37,761 nucleotides of DNA from contig NZ_ABCS01000091.1 in NCBI RefSeq assembly GCF_000170895.1, forward strand, positions 1-37,761, in the 5' to 3' direction. This stretch comes from Plesiocystis pacifica SIR-1. GTDB taxonomy: Bacteria > Myxococcota_A > Polyangia > Nannocystales > Nannocystaceae. How positions within the stretch are numbered: the stretch's first letter is position 1; each line of letters opens with the position of its first letter. Under the pieces are notes generated by a model, which was given only the letters and a program-made list of their open reading frames with translations, ran no database searches and was not told the DNA's origin. This document shows positions 22,184 through 29,675 of this stretch, in pieces. Position numbers and translations under genes: made by a program.

Positions 22184-23230
22184 ATGCGGAAGCCCCCGCG
22201 CCCCCTCTCGCTCCCCGTCCTCGCGCTCTTCGGCGTGTTGGCCACGGCCGCCGGCTGCCCCCAGGGCGAGGCCCCGGACGACTGCCCACCGCCCCAAACC
22301 AAGCCGGACAGCATGCCCGCGGCCGACGAAGCACCCCCGGCTCAGCCCGGGCCAGGTCCGGCGGAGGGCACCCTGCCCGTCGCCGAGGCGGCCACGACCA
22401 TCCCCCTCGTCGCCGACGACGGCCACGCCCTGAACCTGTGGAGCCTCGGGCCCGCGGACCCCAGCCAGGCCCGCGGCGCCGTCGTGCTCGTCCACGGCCG
22501 GACCTGGAGCAGCGTCCCCGACTTCGATCTGCGCGTCGACGGGGACCCCCGTCTGTCCCTCGCCCACAACCTCGCCGCGGCCGGCTACGTCGTCTACGCC
22601 GTCGACCTGCGCGGCTACGGCGAGAGCGAGCGCGACGCGACGGGCTGGCTCGACCCCGAGCGCGCCGCCGACGATCTGCACGCCGCCATGAAGCTCGTCG
22701 CCGAGCGCGAGGGCAAGGCGCCGGACCTGCTCGGCTGGTCCATGGGCGCCCTCGTCAGCCACCTCGATCTCCTCCGCCACCCCGAGGACGCCCGCAAGCT
22801 CGTGCTCTACGGCTACCCCCGAGACGTCGACGCCCGCTACCCGCCGAGCGACGCCGACGCCGAGCCCGAGCGCGCGCCCACGACCCAGGAAGCCGCGCGC
22901 AGCGACTTCATCACCAAGGGCTCGATCTCCGAGGCCGCGATCACGGCCTACGTCGACGCCAGCTTGGCCGCCGACCCCGTGCGCGCCGACTGGCGCCACT
23001 TCGAGCAGCTCCACGCCCTCGACCCCGCCGCGCTGGTCCACCCCACCCTGGTCATCCACGGCGCGGGCGACCCCATCGCCAAGCCCCTGTTCCAGGCCAA
23101 GCTGTTCACGCGCCTGACCGTCCCCGAGCGCGCCTGGGTGGTCCTCCCGGACACGGACCACGCCGCCCACCTCGAGCGCCCCGAGGCCTTCGTCGCGGCC
23201 GTGCTCGGCTTCCTGCAGCCTCCGCCCTGA
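22184..23230 (+). CDS. Alpha/beta hydrolase lipoprotein
   Basis: A 348-residue lipoprotein with lipobox TAAGC (Cys25) and a Pro-rich linker. From about residue 70 it is a serine hydrolase of the alpha/beta fold, closest in style to monoglyceride lipase/lysophospholipase-like proteins: VLVHGRTWSS (oxyanion region), YAVDLRGYGESER, nucleophile elbow GWSMG (Ser186), Asp296 in VIHGAGDPIAK, and His326 or His329 in DTDHAAHLERPEAF. The substrate is unknown; an envelope ester or lipid is likely. The start at the ATG at 22184 begins the signal peptide. It is divergent from the DNA methyltransferase and converges on the hypothetical gene at 23253. Confidence 0.87.
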   Translation: MRKPPRPLSLPVLALFGVLATAAGCPQGEAPDDCPPPQTKPDSMPAADEAPPAQPGPGPAEGTLPVAEAATTIPLVADDGHALNLWSLGPADPSQARGAVVLVHGRTWSSVPDFDLRVDGDPRLSLAHNLAAAGYVVYAVDLRGYGESERDATGWLDPERAADDLHAAMKLVAEREGKAPDLLGWSMGALVSHLDLLRHPEDARKLVLYGYPRDVDARYPPSDADAEPERAPTTQEAARSDFITKGSISEAAITAYVDASLAADPVRADWRHFEQLHALDPAALVHPTLVIHGAGDPIAKPLFQAKLFTRLTVPERAWVVLPDTDHAAHLERPEAFVAAVLGFLQPPP

Positions 23231-23252
23231 ACCGGGCGAGCCCCCTGCCCGC

Positions 23253-23705
23253 TCAGCGCTCCCAGTCGGTCGGCGGCCACGCCAGGGCCATGGTCTGGCC
23301 GTAGGGGAGCGCCCGCCACTCGCCCTGGAGCCGACGCATGCGCTCGACCACGCCAGCCACGAACGCGGACGTGATCGCTTCGTCCCCGGCCAGCTCGACG
23401 TAGCGCTGGGCCGGGAGGCTGCCCCCGACCACGGCCTGCATCGGTCCGACCAGGGCCTCGACGCGCTGCAAGGACGCGGGCGCCCCGGCCCAGCCCGCGT
23501 CGGCGAGGCGCTCGAGGGCCACGCCGCGGGCCAGCAAGCCGTAGAAGCCGCCGTCGAGGCGCGCCTGGGCCTCGACGGCGTAGTGGGTCAGATCGTGGAC
23601 CAGCAGGCTGCGGGTCTCGAGCTCGGCCGCCTCGACGCTGCCGTCGGCGCGCGCGGCCTCGAAGCGGTGGCGGTGGTCGCTGAGCTTGGTCAGGCGGATA
23701 TGCAT
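23253..23705 (-). CDS. Conserved-looking hypothetical protein (150 aa)
   Basis: Small soluble protein of 150 residues starting at the ATG at 23705. The N-terminal 30 residues form a beta-hairpin-like region (MHIRLTKLSDHRHRFEA, then SVEAAELETR), then LLVHDLTHYAVEAQARLDGG, a His-containing helix, and a helical second half. The HDLTHYAVE segment recalls metal or ligand-binding helices, but I cannot name the family. There is no signal peptide and no cysteine. It stands alone between convergent and divergent neighbours. Confidence 0.7.
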   Translation of the reverse strand: MHIRLTKLSDHRHRFEAARADGSVEAAELETRSLLVHDLTHYAVEAQARLDGGFYGLLARGVALERLADAGWAGAPASLQRVEALVGPMQAVVGGSLPAQRYVELAGDEAITSAFVAGVVERMRRLQGEWRALPYGQTMALAWPPTDWER

Positions 23706-23763
23706 GGGTCTGAGTCGCAGCCTAGCCCAAGGCGCCGAGCGGCGCAGCGCTCGGACAATTAAA

Positions 23764-23826
23764 TACCGATCCGAATAAAATCAACTTGACCGCCCGCGCA
23801 GCCTCCCTAATATGTTCACATCGGTA
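23764..23826 (+). promoter_or_regulatory. Promoter with flanking 7-bp inverted repeat
   Basis: TTGACC (23786-23791) and TAATAT (23808-23813) are 16 nt apart, a good sigma-70-like promoter in unusually A/T-rich DNA directly upstream of the MBL-fold gene. TACCGAT at 23764 and ATCGGTA at 23820 form an inverted repeat enclosing it, which could be half-sites for a looping or paired repressor. The predicted leader is only about 12 nt and lacks a Shine-Dalgarno. Confidence 0.5.
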
Positions 23827-23831
23827 CAAAA

Positions 23832-24842
23832 ATGACGATGATGACGCCCAAACACTGGAACCGGGTCCTGATCGCCGCGATCGCCCTGCTCACCACCTGG
23901 CTCCTCGTGCTGCTCACGCCGGTCCACGACCTGCTCCGGCTGACCGGGCTGTTCAACTCCAGCGTGCCCGCCGAGTCCATCAACCCGCCGGTCGACCCCG
24001 ACACGGGCTACTACCTCGAGGAGCTCGGCGAGGGCGCGTGGTTCGTGAGCGGGTGGAGCCACAACGCGATGTTCGTGGTCACCGACGAGAGCGTGGTCGT
24101 CCTCGACGCCCCGCCCTCCCTCGGCGAGGCCTACGTCGACGCCATCCGGGAGGTCACGGACAAGCCCGTCAGCCACCTGATCTACTCCCACGCGCACACC
24201 GACCACATCGGCCGGGCGGACCTCTTCCCCGAGGCGACCGTCGTCGCCCACGCGCTCACGGCCGAGGCCCTCGAAGCGCGCAAAGACCCCCGGCGCCGCG
24301 CCCCAGACATCACCTTCGAAGGTCGCCACAGCCTCACGGTCGGCGGCGTGAGCATCGAGCTCGCCTACCACGGGCCCGCCCACGGCCCCGGGAACATCGC
24401 CGTCTACCTGCCCCAGCAAAAGGTCCTGAGCATGATCGACGTCGCCTTCCCCAAGTGGGTCCCGGTCCACGAGTTCGCCATCGCCGAGGACATCGACGCC
24501 TACTTCGCGGTCTACGACCACCTCCTCGCCTACGACTTCGACCACTTCGTCGGCGGCCACGCGAACGTCGGAGACCGCCAGGACGTCCAGGACCAGCTCG
24601 ACTACGCCCTCGACGTCCGCGAGTCGGCCCGCGCGGCCGCTGGCAACGCGCCCGTCCAGGACATCGGCAAGATCCTCGCGTGGACGCCAAACCCCTACGT
24701 GACCGCGAACTTCGGCTTCGAGCGCATGACCGCCGAGTGCGAGGCGCCCGTCGTGGACCGCTGGGACGACCGCCTGGGCGGAGTCGACGTGTTCACCCAC
24801 AGCCACTGCCGGCGGATGGTCTTCCAGGCCATCACCGAATAG
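23832..24842 (+). CDS. Membrane-anchored metallo-beta-lactamase-fold hydrolase
   Basis: This 336-residue protein has one N-terminal membrane segment (VLIAAIALLTTWLLVLL, 12-28), then an MBL-fold domain, probably in the periplasm. The two-metal site is complete: His120, His122, Asp124 and His125 in SHAHTDHIGRADLF, His184 in GPAHGPGN, Asp203 and His243 in GGHAN. The family hydrolyses diverse esters, amides or lactones; the GPAHGPGN form resembles subclass B3/quinoprotein-relay-type MBL proteins, not a clear beta-lactamase. The start is one of ATGs at 23832, 23838 or 23841; the first is given. It is preceded by an A/T-rich promoter with an inverted repeat and ends 7 bp from the convergent lipoprotein gene. 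Confidence 0.87.
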   Translation: MTMMTPKHWNRVLIAAIALLTTWLLVLLTPVHDLLRLTGLFNSSVPAESINPPVDPDTGYYLEELGEGAWFVSGWSHNAMFVVTDESVVVLDAPPSLGEAYVDAIREVTDKPVSHLIYSHAHTDHIGRADLFPEATVVAHALTAEALEARKDPRRRAPDITFEGRHSLTVGGVSIELAYHGPAHGPGNIAVYLPQQKVLSMIDVAFPKWVPVHEFAIAEDIDAYFAVYDHLLAYDFDHFVGGHANVGDRQDVQDQLDYALDVRESARAAAGNAPVQDIGKILAWTPNPYVTANFGFERMTAECEAPVVDRWDDRLGGVDVFTHSHCRRMVFQAITE

Positions 24843-24849
24843 CCCCCGC

Positions 24850-26238
24850 TCAGGGCTCGAGGCGGATCAGGAAGCGGTCCGCCCCCTCGCCGTCCTCCGT
24901 CGCCTGGCCATCGATCACCAGGGCCCCCGAGGCGTCGTAGCCCACGGGCGCCGCCGTGCCGCAGGTCCCGACGCGGTGGCCCCGGATGCCCTCCCCCGCC
25001 CCATCGAGCTCGAGCACGAGGGGCTGAAAGGCGCAGTCGTGGCTCGGGAAGCCGTCCATGGACACGAGCACGAAGCCCCCGTTCGGGCTCGCAACAATGC
25101 CCGAGGGCCACTGGACAAGCCCGCAGCCCGGCGCCTCGGTACACAGCTCCCCAGGCGCGATGGCGTAGCGCGCGTAGTCTCGCTCCCAGGTCGTGCTGCC
25201 ATCGACCATGTCGACGCCGCGCAGGTACAGGCGACCGCCCACCGCCCACGCGATGGCCCCCTGCCCGTCCGCGTTCGCGGCGAGGATCGGAACAGAGGCC
25301 CGCTCGAGCTCCTCCACGGGCGCCTCGAAGGTCCAGCGCAGCGCACCGTCGGCCGCGTGCACGTCGAGCATGCCGCGGCCTCGCCCCCAAGCCACGCCGC
25401 CATCGGGGAGGGGCTGGACGGACATCCAGCCCGAGATGAGGTCGGTGTTCGGCGTCGGCCGCTCCACGATGATCGCCGGGTCCTCGTCCAGCGAGCTCAG
25501 CCGATAGAGGCGCTCGCTCGCCCCGCCTTCGGTGCGCAGCGTGAACCATAGCCCGGGCTCGCCCTCGGCAGCGGCGACCAGGTCCAGGTCCTGAGCCCCC
25601 GGCGGAAAGCTCCAGGCGCTGCCCGCCGTGATCGCCCCGGTCTCGGCGTCGATCTGCACCAAGCTCGCCGCCTCGAGTTCGATGTCCAGGGTGCCCTCCG
25701 CGCCCGGCGGGTGGCCTGCGTCGACGCCCCACAGCTGCCCCTGGCCGTCGACACGGATCCGCTCCGCTGGCGAGCTCCACTGCGCCGCGATGTCCCCGTC
25801 GACCCGCAGCGTTCGCGCCTCGCTCGGGTCCGTGGAGCCCACGGCCTCGAACATCCCGAACCATTCCGAGAGCGCGCTGCTCGGGTGGTCGCTGCCAAAG
25901 TCGACGAGGTAGCCGCCCTGGGGATGCAGGCTCAGCCCCGCGTGAGCCGGCGGTACCAGGCGCGACTCCGCCGGCGCCCAAGCAGCCATCGCGGCCGTCC
26001 ACTGCGTATCGCACACGACCTCGAAGTCCTGCGGGCTCAGGCCCGAGGCCGCCTCCAGCTCGATGCCGTGGTCGAAGTCGTCGCAGCGCGGCGGGCCCTC
26101 GTCCGGGGCGCAGGCCGAGATGCACGTGAGCGCCCCGAGCCCGAGGGCGGCGCCGAAATGTCGCGCTCGATCGCCAAAGGCCGACGAGATGGCAGCCAAA
26201 AAAGAGCGCTGAGACGAGGTCGAGGCCCGCGGGTTCAT
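24850..26238 (-). CDS. Beta-propeller (PQQ-like) lipoprotein
   Basis: Predicted 462-residue lipoprotein: signal peptide with lipobox ISAC (Cys43), then repeated short blade-like beta segments such as LRVDGDIAAQWSSPAERIRVDGQGQLWGV, LVQIDAETGAITAGS, LDVHAADGALRWTFEAP, LYLRGVDMVDGSTTWERDY and GALVIDGQ. The alternating strand and D-G-turn pattern fits PQQ-enzyme/beta-propeller repeats, used as a binding or scaffold domain; no catalytic residues are visible. Several Cys in the second half could form disulfides. The ATG at 26238 is chosen; an in-frame ATG at 26250 would add four residues. It is transcribed divergently from the aldo/keto reductase, 128 bp away. Confidence 0.75.
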   Translation of the reverse strand: MNPRASTSSQRSFLAAISSAFGDRARHFGAALGLGALTCISACAPDEGPPRCDDFDHGIELEAASGLSPQDFEVVCDTQWTAAMAAWAPAESRLVPPAHAGLSLHPQGGYLVDFGSDHPSSALSEWFGMFEAVGSTDPSEARTLRVDGDIAAQWSSPAERIRVDGQGQLWGVDAGHPPGAEGTLDIELEAASLVQIDAETGAITAGSAWSFPPGAQDLDLVAAAEGEPGLWFTLRTEGGASERLYRLSSLDEDPAIIVERPTPNTDLISGWMSVQPLPDGGVAWGRGRGMLDVHAADGALRWTFEAPVEELERASVPILAANADGQGAIAWAVGGRLYLRGVDMVDGSTTWERDYARYAIAPGELCTEAPGCGLVQWPSGIVASPNGGFVLVSMDGFPSHDCAFQPLVLELDGAGEGIRGHRVGTCGTAAPVGYDASGALVIDGQATEDGEGADRFLIRLEP

Positions 26239-26366
26239 GACTTCGAGCATGCCCGTGAAGCTCGAGCTCGACACTCCGCAACTCGCCCCCAATCGTCCCA
26301 GGGGATCCCCCCGAACGCCCGGGGTGTTCCCCAATCCCCGGCGCGACGAAGCGGTACAGTCCAGCC

Positions 26367-27320
26367 ATGAAACACCTGACCCTCGCCAACGGCGATCGCA
26401 TGCCCGCCCTGGGCCTCGGCACCTGGAAGTCCTCCCCCGGCGAGGTCGGTGCCGCGGTCGAGACCGCCATCGAGCTCGGCTACCGGCACATCGACTGCGC
26501 CGCCATCTACGGCAACGAGGCCGAGATCGGCGAGGCCATCGCGCGCTGCGTCGCCAAGGGCACCGTGACCCGCGACCAGCTGTGGATCACCTCGAAGCTG
26601 TGGAACGACTGCCACGCCCCGGAGCACGTCGGGCCGGCCCTCGACGCGACCCTCGAGCGCCTCGGCCTCGAGCACCTCGACCTCTACCTCATCCACTGGC
26701 CCGTCGCCCACGTCCACGGGGCCGTCCTCCCCAAGCAGACTTCCGACTTCGTCAGCCTCGACGACCTGCCCATCTCCGCGACCTGGGCCGCCCTCGAGGC
26801 CTGCGTCGACGCCGGCAAGACCCGACACATCGGCGTGTCGAACTTCAGCGCGGCCAAGCTCGCCAGCGTGTGCGAGGGCGCGCGCGTCCAGCCCGCCTGC
26901 AACCAGGTCGAGCTCCACCCCTACCTGCAACAGCGCGCCCTCGTCGACGCCTGCGCCCAGCGCGGGGTGCTCGTCACCGCCTACTCGCCCCTGGGCTCGA
27001 GGGACCGCGCCGCCAGCTTCAAGGCCGCGGACGAGCCGGTCCTGCTCGAAGACCCGAGCATCGCCGCGATCGCCGAGCGCCTCGGGTGCAGCCCCGCGCA
27101 GGTGCTGATCGCCTGGGCCATCGATCGCGGGACCAGCGTCATCCCCAAGTCCGTCAACCCGCAGCGGCTGGCTCAGAACCTCGCATCTGCGTCCATTGAG
27201 CTCGACGCAGACGCACGCCAATTAATCCTCACACTCGACCGCGAGCGTCGATACATTGACGGAACATTTTGGACACCCCCGGGCAGCCCCTACAGCCTGG
27301 CCACACTCTGGGATGAGTGA
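26367..27320 (+). CDS. Aldo/keto reductase
   Basis: A 317-residue NADPH-dependent aldo/keto reductase (beta/alpha barrel) of the AKR4/AKR2-like group, reducing aldehydes or ketones in the cytoplasm. The catalytic tetrad is present: Asp43 and Tyr48 in HIDCAAIYGNE, Lys77 in ITSKLW and His110 in LIHWP. VSNFS and NQVELHPYL are the family's other signatures, and IPKSVNPQRLAQN binds the NADPH phosphate. The last 45 codons are richer in A/T than the rest of the gene. Substrate is unknown. It ends in a region of two strong hairpins, so it is probably transcribed separately from the peptide operon that follows. Confidence 0.94.
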   Translation: MKHLTLANGDRMPALGLGTWKSSPGEVGAAVETAIELGYRHIDCAAIYGNEAEIGEAIARCVAKGTVTRDQLWITSKLWNDCHAPEHVGPALDATLERLGLEHLDLYLIHWPVAHVHGAVLPKQTSDFVSLDDLPISATWAALEACVDAGKTRHIGVSNFSAAKLASVCEGARVQPACNQVELHPYLQQRALVDACAQRGVLVTAYSPLGSRDRAASFKAADEPVLLEDPSIAAIAERLGCSPAQVLIAWAIDRGTSVIPKSVNPQRLAQNLASASIELDADARQLILTLDRERRYIDGTFWTPPGSPYSLATLWDE

Positions 27321-27325
27321 TCTCC

Positions 27326-27394
27326 GGGCGGCCTTCGAGCCGCCCGCAACGCTCGCAAAGGTTCAGGCGCCGATTCACAAATCGGCGCCTGAAC
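27326..27394 (+). terminator. Two hairpins ending the aldo/keto reductase gene
   Basis: The first hairpin is GGGCGGC/GCCGCCC around CTTCGA (27326-27345). The second is a perfect 15-bp stem starting GTTCAGGCGC with a CACA tetraloop (27361-27394), followed by TCGTTCTAG. The U-tract is weak, but the stems are the strongest in the window and separate the reductase from the peptide operon. Confidence 0.65.
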
Positions 27395-27420
27395 TCGTTC
27401 TAGACCGCGCATATTGCTCC

Positions 27421-27608
27421 CTCTCCGTTCGGAGAGTTGGCCTCTGATCCCGACCCGCGATCAGTCTCCCCACCTCCTGCCCAGCTCCACTCCAAGCCTC
27501 CCCGCCGGCTCGACGACCTGACAGCGGCGTGTTAGTCCACAGCACACTGTCCACATTGATGTGAGGCAGTTCGATGCCACGACACACTGTGGCGAAAGAG
27601 CCGTAATC
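27421..27608 (+). promoter_or_regulatory. Leader/promoter region of the peptide operon
   Basis: About 190 bp of comparatively A/T-rich DNA ahead of the precursor gene, with several dyads: CTCTCC-GTTC-GGAGAG (27421-27436), CTGATC...GATCAG (27443-27464), CACAT-TG-ATGTG (27552-27563), and CACACTGT occurring twice (about 27544 and 27584, the second inside the palindrome CACACTGTG). These could be operators or an RNA leader. I see no consensus -35/-10 pair. Confidence 0.4.
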
Positions 27609-27791
27609 ATGAACAACAACACCGAGAACACCCAGACCCAAACTCAAAACGTCAGCCCGACCGGCCTCGAGTTCGAGCTCGTCGACATGGGCCCCGGCTA
27701 CAAGCCCGAGTCCGCCGCCGCCACCTGCCTGTCCTGCTACTGCGGCAGCGGCTGCCTGTGCGGCTCCATCGGCTCCAAGCTGGGCGGCTGA
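27609..27791 (+). CDS. RiPP precursor peptide, Cys-rich core
   Basis: This 60-residue peptide starts at the ATG at 27609, has no hydrophobic signal sequence, and sits 25 nt before an MNIO gene. The leader is polar (Asn/Thr/Gln run, then TGLEFELVDMGPGYKPE), with EFELVD as a plausible recognition-element strand. The core region, residues 36-60, carries all five cysteines as C-x2-C-x-C-x3-C-x-C (Cys40, 43, 45, 49, 51) among Gly, Ser and Ala, and ends in KLGG. This matches the general form of MNIO substrates, in which Cys residues are oxidatively converted. The exact core boundary is not shown by the sequence. An upstream in-frame GTG exists but is unlikely. Confidence 0.85.
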   Translation: MNNNTENTQTQTQNVSPTGLEFELVDMGPGYKPESAAATCLSCYCGSGCLCGSIGSKLGG

Positions 27792-27816
27792 GCTGACCTG
27801 AAGGCTCGCGGACACC

Positions 27817-28701
27817 ATGGCACGCCTGTCGTCGGATCTTCCTTGCCTCGGCGTCGGACTCGGCTTCCGGCGTGAGCTTCGCGAGCCTATCTTCGAGCAC
27901 ATCGAGGCCATCGATGTGCTCGAGATCGTCGCCGATCACTTCTTCAACTATGTCCCCGAGGGGCAGACGCCCGCCGTCGAGCTGGCCGAGAAATTCCCCC
28001 TGCTGCCCCACGGCCTCGAGCTCAACATCGGAGCCCACGGCGACTTCGACCCGCGCAACGTCGAGGAGGCCGTATCCCTGACCGAGGCCGTCTCGGCGCC
28101 CTGGTACAGCGACCACCTATGTTTCACCCAGGCCCAGGGCCTGGAGATCGGTCAGCTGACGCCCCTGCCCCACACCCGCGCGACCGTCGAGCGCTGCGTG
28201 GCCAAGGCCCGCGCCTTCCAGGATCAGCTCGGCGTGCCCTTCTTGCTCGAGAACATCACCCGGGCCTTCCCGCTGCCCGGCGAGATGGACGAGGTCAGCT
28301 TCGTGCGCGCGGTCATCGAGGGGGCCGACTGCGGCCTGCTCCTCGACCTGACCAACCTGTTCATCAACGCGCACAACTTCGAGTACGACGCCTACGCCTA
28401 CCTCGACGAGCTGCCCCTCGAGCGGGTCGTGCAGATCCACCTCGCCGGCTCGGTCCGTCGCGGCGAGCGCTGGATGGACTCGCACAGCCACTCCATCGAG
28501 GAGCACCCCGAGGTCTGGGAGCTGCTCGACTACGTCGCCCAGCGCACGCGCATCGGCGCGGTGATCATCGAGCGCGACCAGAACTACCCCGACGACTTCG
28601 GCGAGCTGCTCGCGGACATCCGCACGGCCCAGTCGATCCTCGGCAAGCCCGGCTCCCTGTCCCGACCAGGCCTCGAGGCCCCGGGCGCCCACCGCCACTG
28701 A
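27817..28701 (+). CDS. DUF692/MNIO multinuclear iron oxygenase
   Basis: A 294-residue TIM-barrel enzyme of the DUF692 family (relatives MbnB, TglH and the bufferin enzymes), which use a di- or tri-iron centre and O2 to rework cysteines of peptide substrates. Family motifs seen: GVGLGFR (12-18), EIVADHFF (36-43), SDHLCFT (98-104), LLENIT (143-148), LLDLTNLFINAHN (175-187), QIHLAGS (206-212), DSHSH (221-225) and IIERDQN (250-256), supplying the expected His/Asp/Asn/Glu metal ligands. Its position between the precursor and a PqqD-domain partner supports cytoplasmic modification of the Cys-rich core. The start is the ATG at 27817. Confidence 0.95.
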   Translation: MARLSSDLPCLGVGLGFRRELREPIFEHIEAIDVLEIVADHFFNYVPEGQTPAVELAEKFPLLPHGLELNIGAHGDFDPRNVEEAVSLTEAVSAPWYSDHLCFTQAQGLEIGQLTPLPHTRATVERCVAKARAFQDQLGVPFLLENITRAFPLPGEMDEVSFVRAVIEGADCGLLLDLTNLFINAHNFEYDAYAYLDELPLERVVQIHLAGSVRRGERWMDSHSHSIEEHPEVWELLDYVAQRTRIGAVIIERDQNYPDDFGELLADIRTAQSILGKPGSLSRPGLEAPGAHRH

Positions 28702-28717
28702 GCCCCCTCGATCGCCC

Positions 28718-29644
28718 ATGACCAGCACCATCGACACCCCCGCCTTCCAGCGGGCCATCGCCGAGCTGTCCGTGATCCCGGCGGCCATCGAGCTGCTCCG
28801 CGACGACCCCGAGGCCTTCCGCGCGCGCTACGAGCTCGACGCCGCCCAGGTCCAGGCCCTGGTCGACGCGGGCCTCGAGCGCTTCCTCGAGTTCGCCGAG
28901 GACCTGCTCTACAAGCGGCTGACGCTGATCCAAAAATTCTCGCCGGCCCTGATCGAGCTGCTCATGCGGCGCGACGACTTCGGCCCGCTGTTCCGCGAAT
29001 TCGCCCGCCTGCACCCCTCGCGCAACGTCGCCGAGGTGCCCCACAAGGTCGTGCGCGACTGCCAGTGGTTCCACGCCCACGTCGGCGCCTGGGCCGAGGC
29101 GCGCGACGACGCCGGGCCCCACCTCGCGCCCGTGTTGGCCTTTGAGCGGGTCCAGGGCGAGCTCCTCGCCGACGAGCAGGCGGCGGCCTCGGCCCGCGCC
29201 TGCGCCGAGCGGAACCTGCGGCTGGCCCATGCCCTCGGCGCCGACGAGGGCATCGTGCCCGCGCTGCGCCCGGTGCTCGGCCAGCACCACCGCTTCGTCA
29301 CCTTCCCCTGCGACATCGTCGACCTCGTGCGCCGCGTGACCGAGAAGCTCGAGCTCCCCGAGCAGCCCGCCCCCCCGCCGACGACCCTGATGGTCGCGCG
29401 CGAGCCCGGGCGTCGCTCGATCCGCTACATCCGGGTCAACGAGCGCACCCGCTGGCTGCTCGAGCGCTGCGACGGCGAGCGCAACGTGGCCGAGCTCGTC
29501 CGCGACTTTCGCCAGACCTGGTCCCCCCAGCTCCCCGACGCCGCGGTCTTCGACGGCGTGTGGCGCCTGCTCTCGGGCGTGCGCGCCATGGACATGCTGA
29601 GCTTCGAGATTCCGCCCGCCGCGCCCGTCGGCGCCCCCAACTGA
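28718..29644 (+). CDS. MNIO partner protein with C-terminal PqqD-like RRE
   Basis: This 308-residue protein starts 16 nt after the MNIO gene. The N-terminal 210 residues are helical and unrecognised, beginning with an AIELLRDDPEAFRARYELDAAQV segment typical of short helical domains in RiPP partner proteins. Residues about 230-300 resemble PqqD: RYIRVNERTRWLLERCDGERNVAELV, then a DGVWRLLSGVRAMDML helix. PqqD-like domains are RiPP recognition elements that bind leader peptides. It is therefore the likely functional counterpart of the partner proteins of other MNIOs (MbnC, TglI, DUF2063 proteins), but its architecture differs. Two cysteines at most; no membrane segment. Confidence 0.8.
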   Translation: MTSTIDTPAFQRAIAELSVIPAAIELLRDDPEAFRARYELDAAQVQALVDAGLERFLEFAEDLLYKRLTLIQKFSPALIELLMRRDDFGPLFREFARLHPSRNVAEVPHKVVRDCQWFHAHVGAWAEARDDAGPHLAPVLAFERVQGELLADEQAAASARACAERNLRLAHALGADEGIVPALRPVLGQHHRFVTFPCDIVDLVRRVTEKLELPEQPAPPPTTLMVAREPGRRSIRYIRVNERTRWLLERCDGERNVAELVRDFRQTWSPQLPDAAVFDGVWRLLSGVRAMDMLSFEIPPAAPVGAPN

Positions 29645-29675
29645 CCTCTCCCCCAACGACCCCCAGGAGTTCCCC

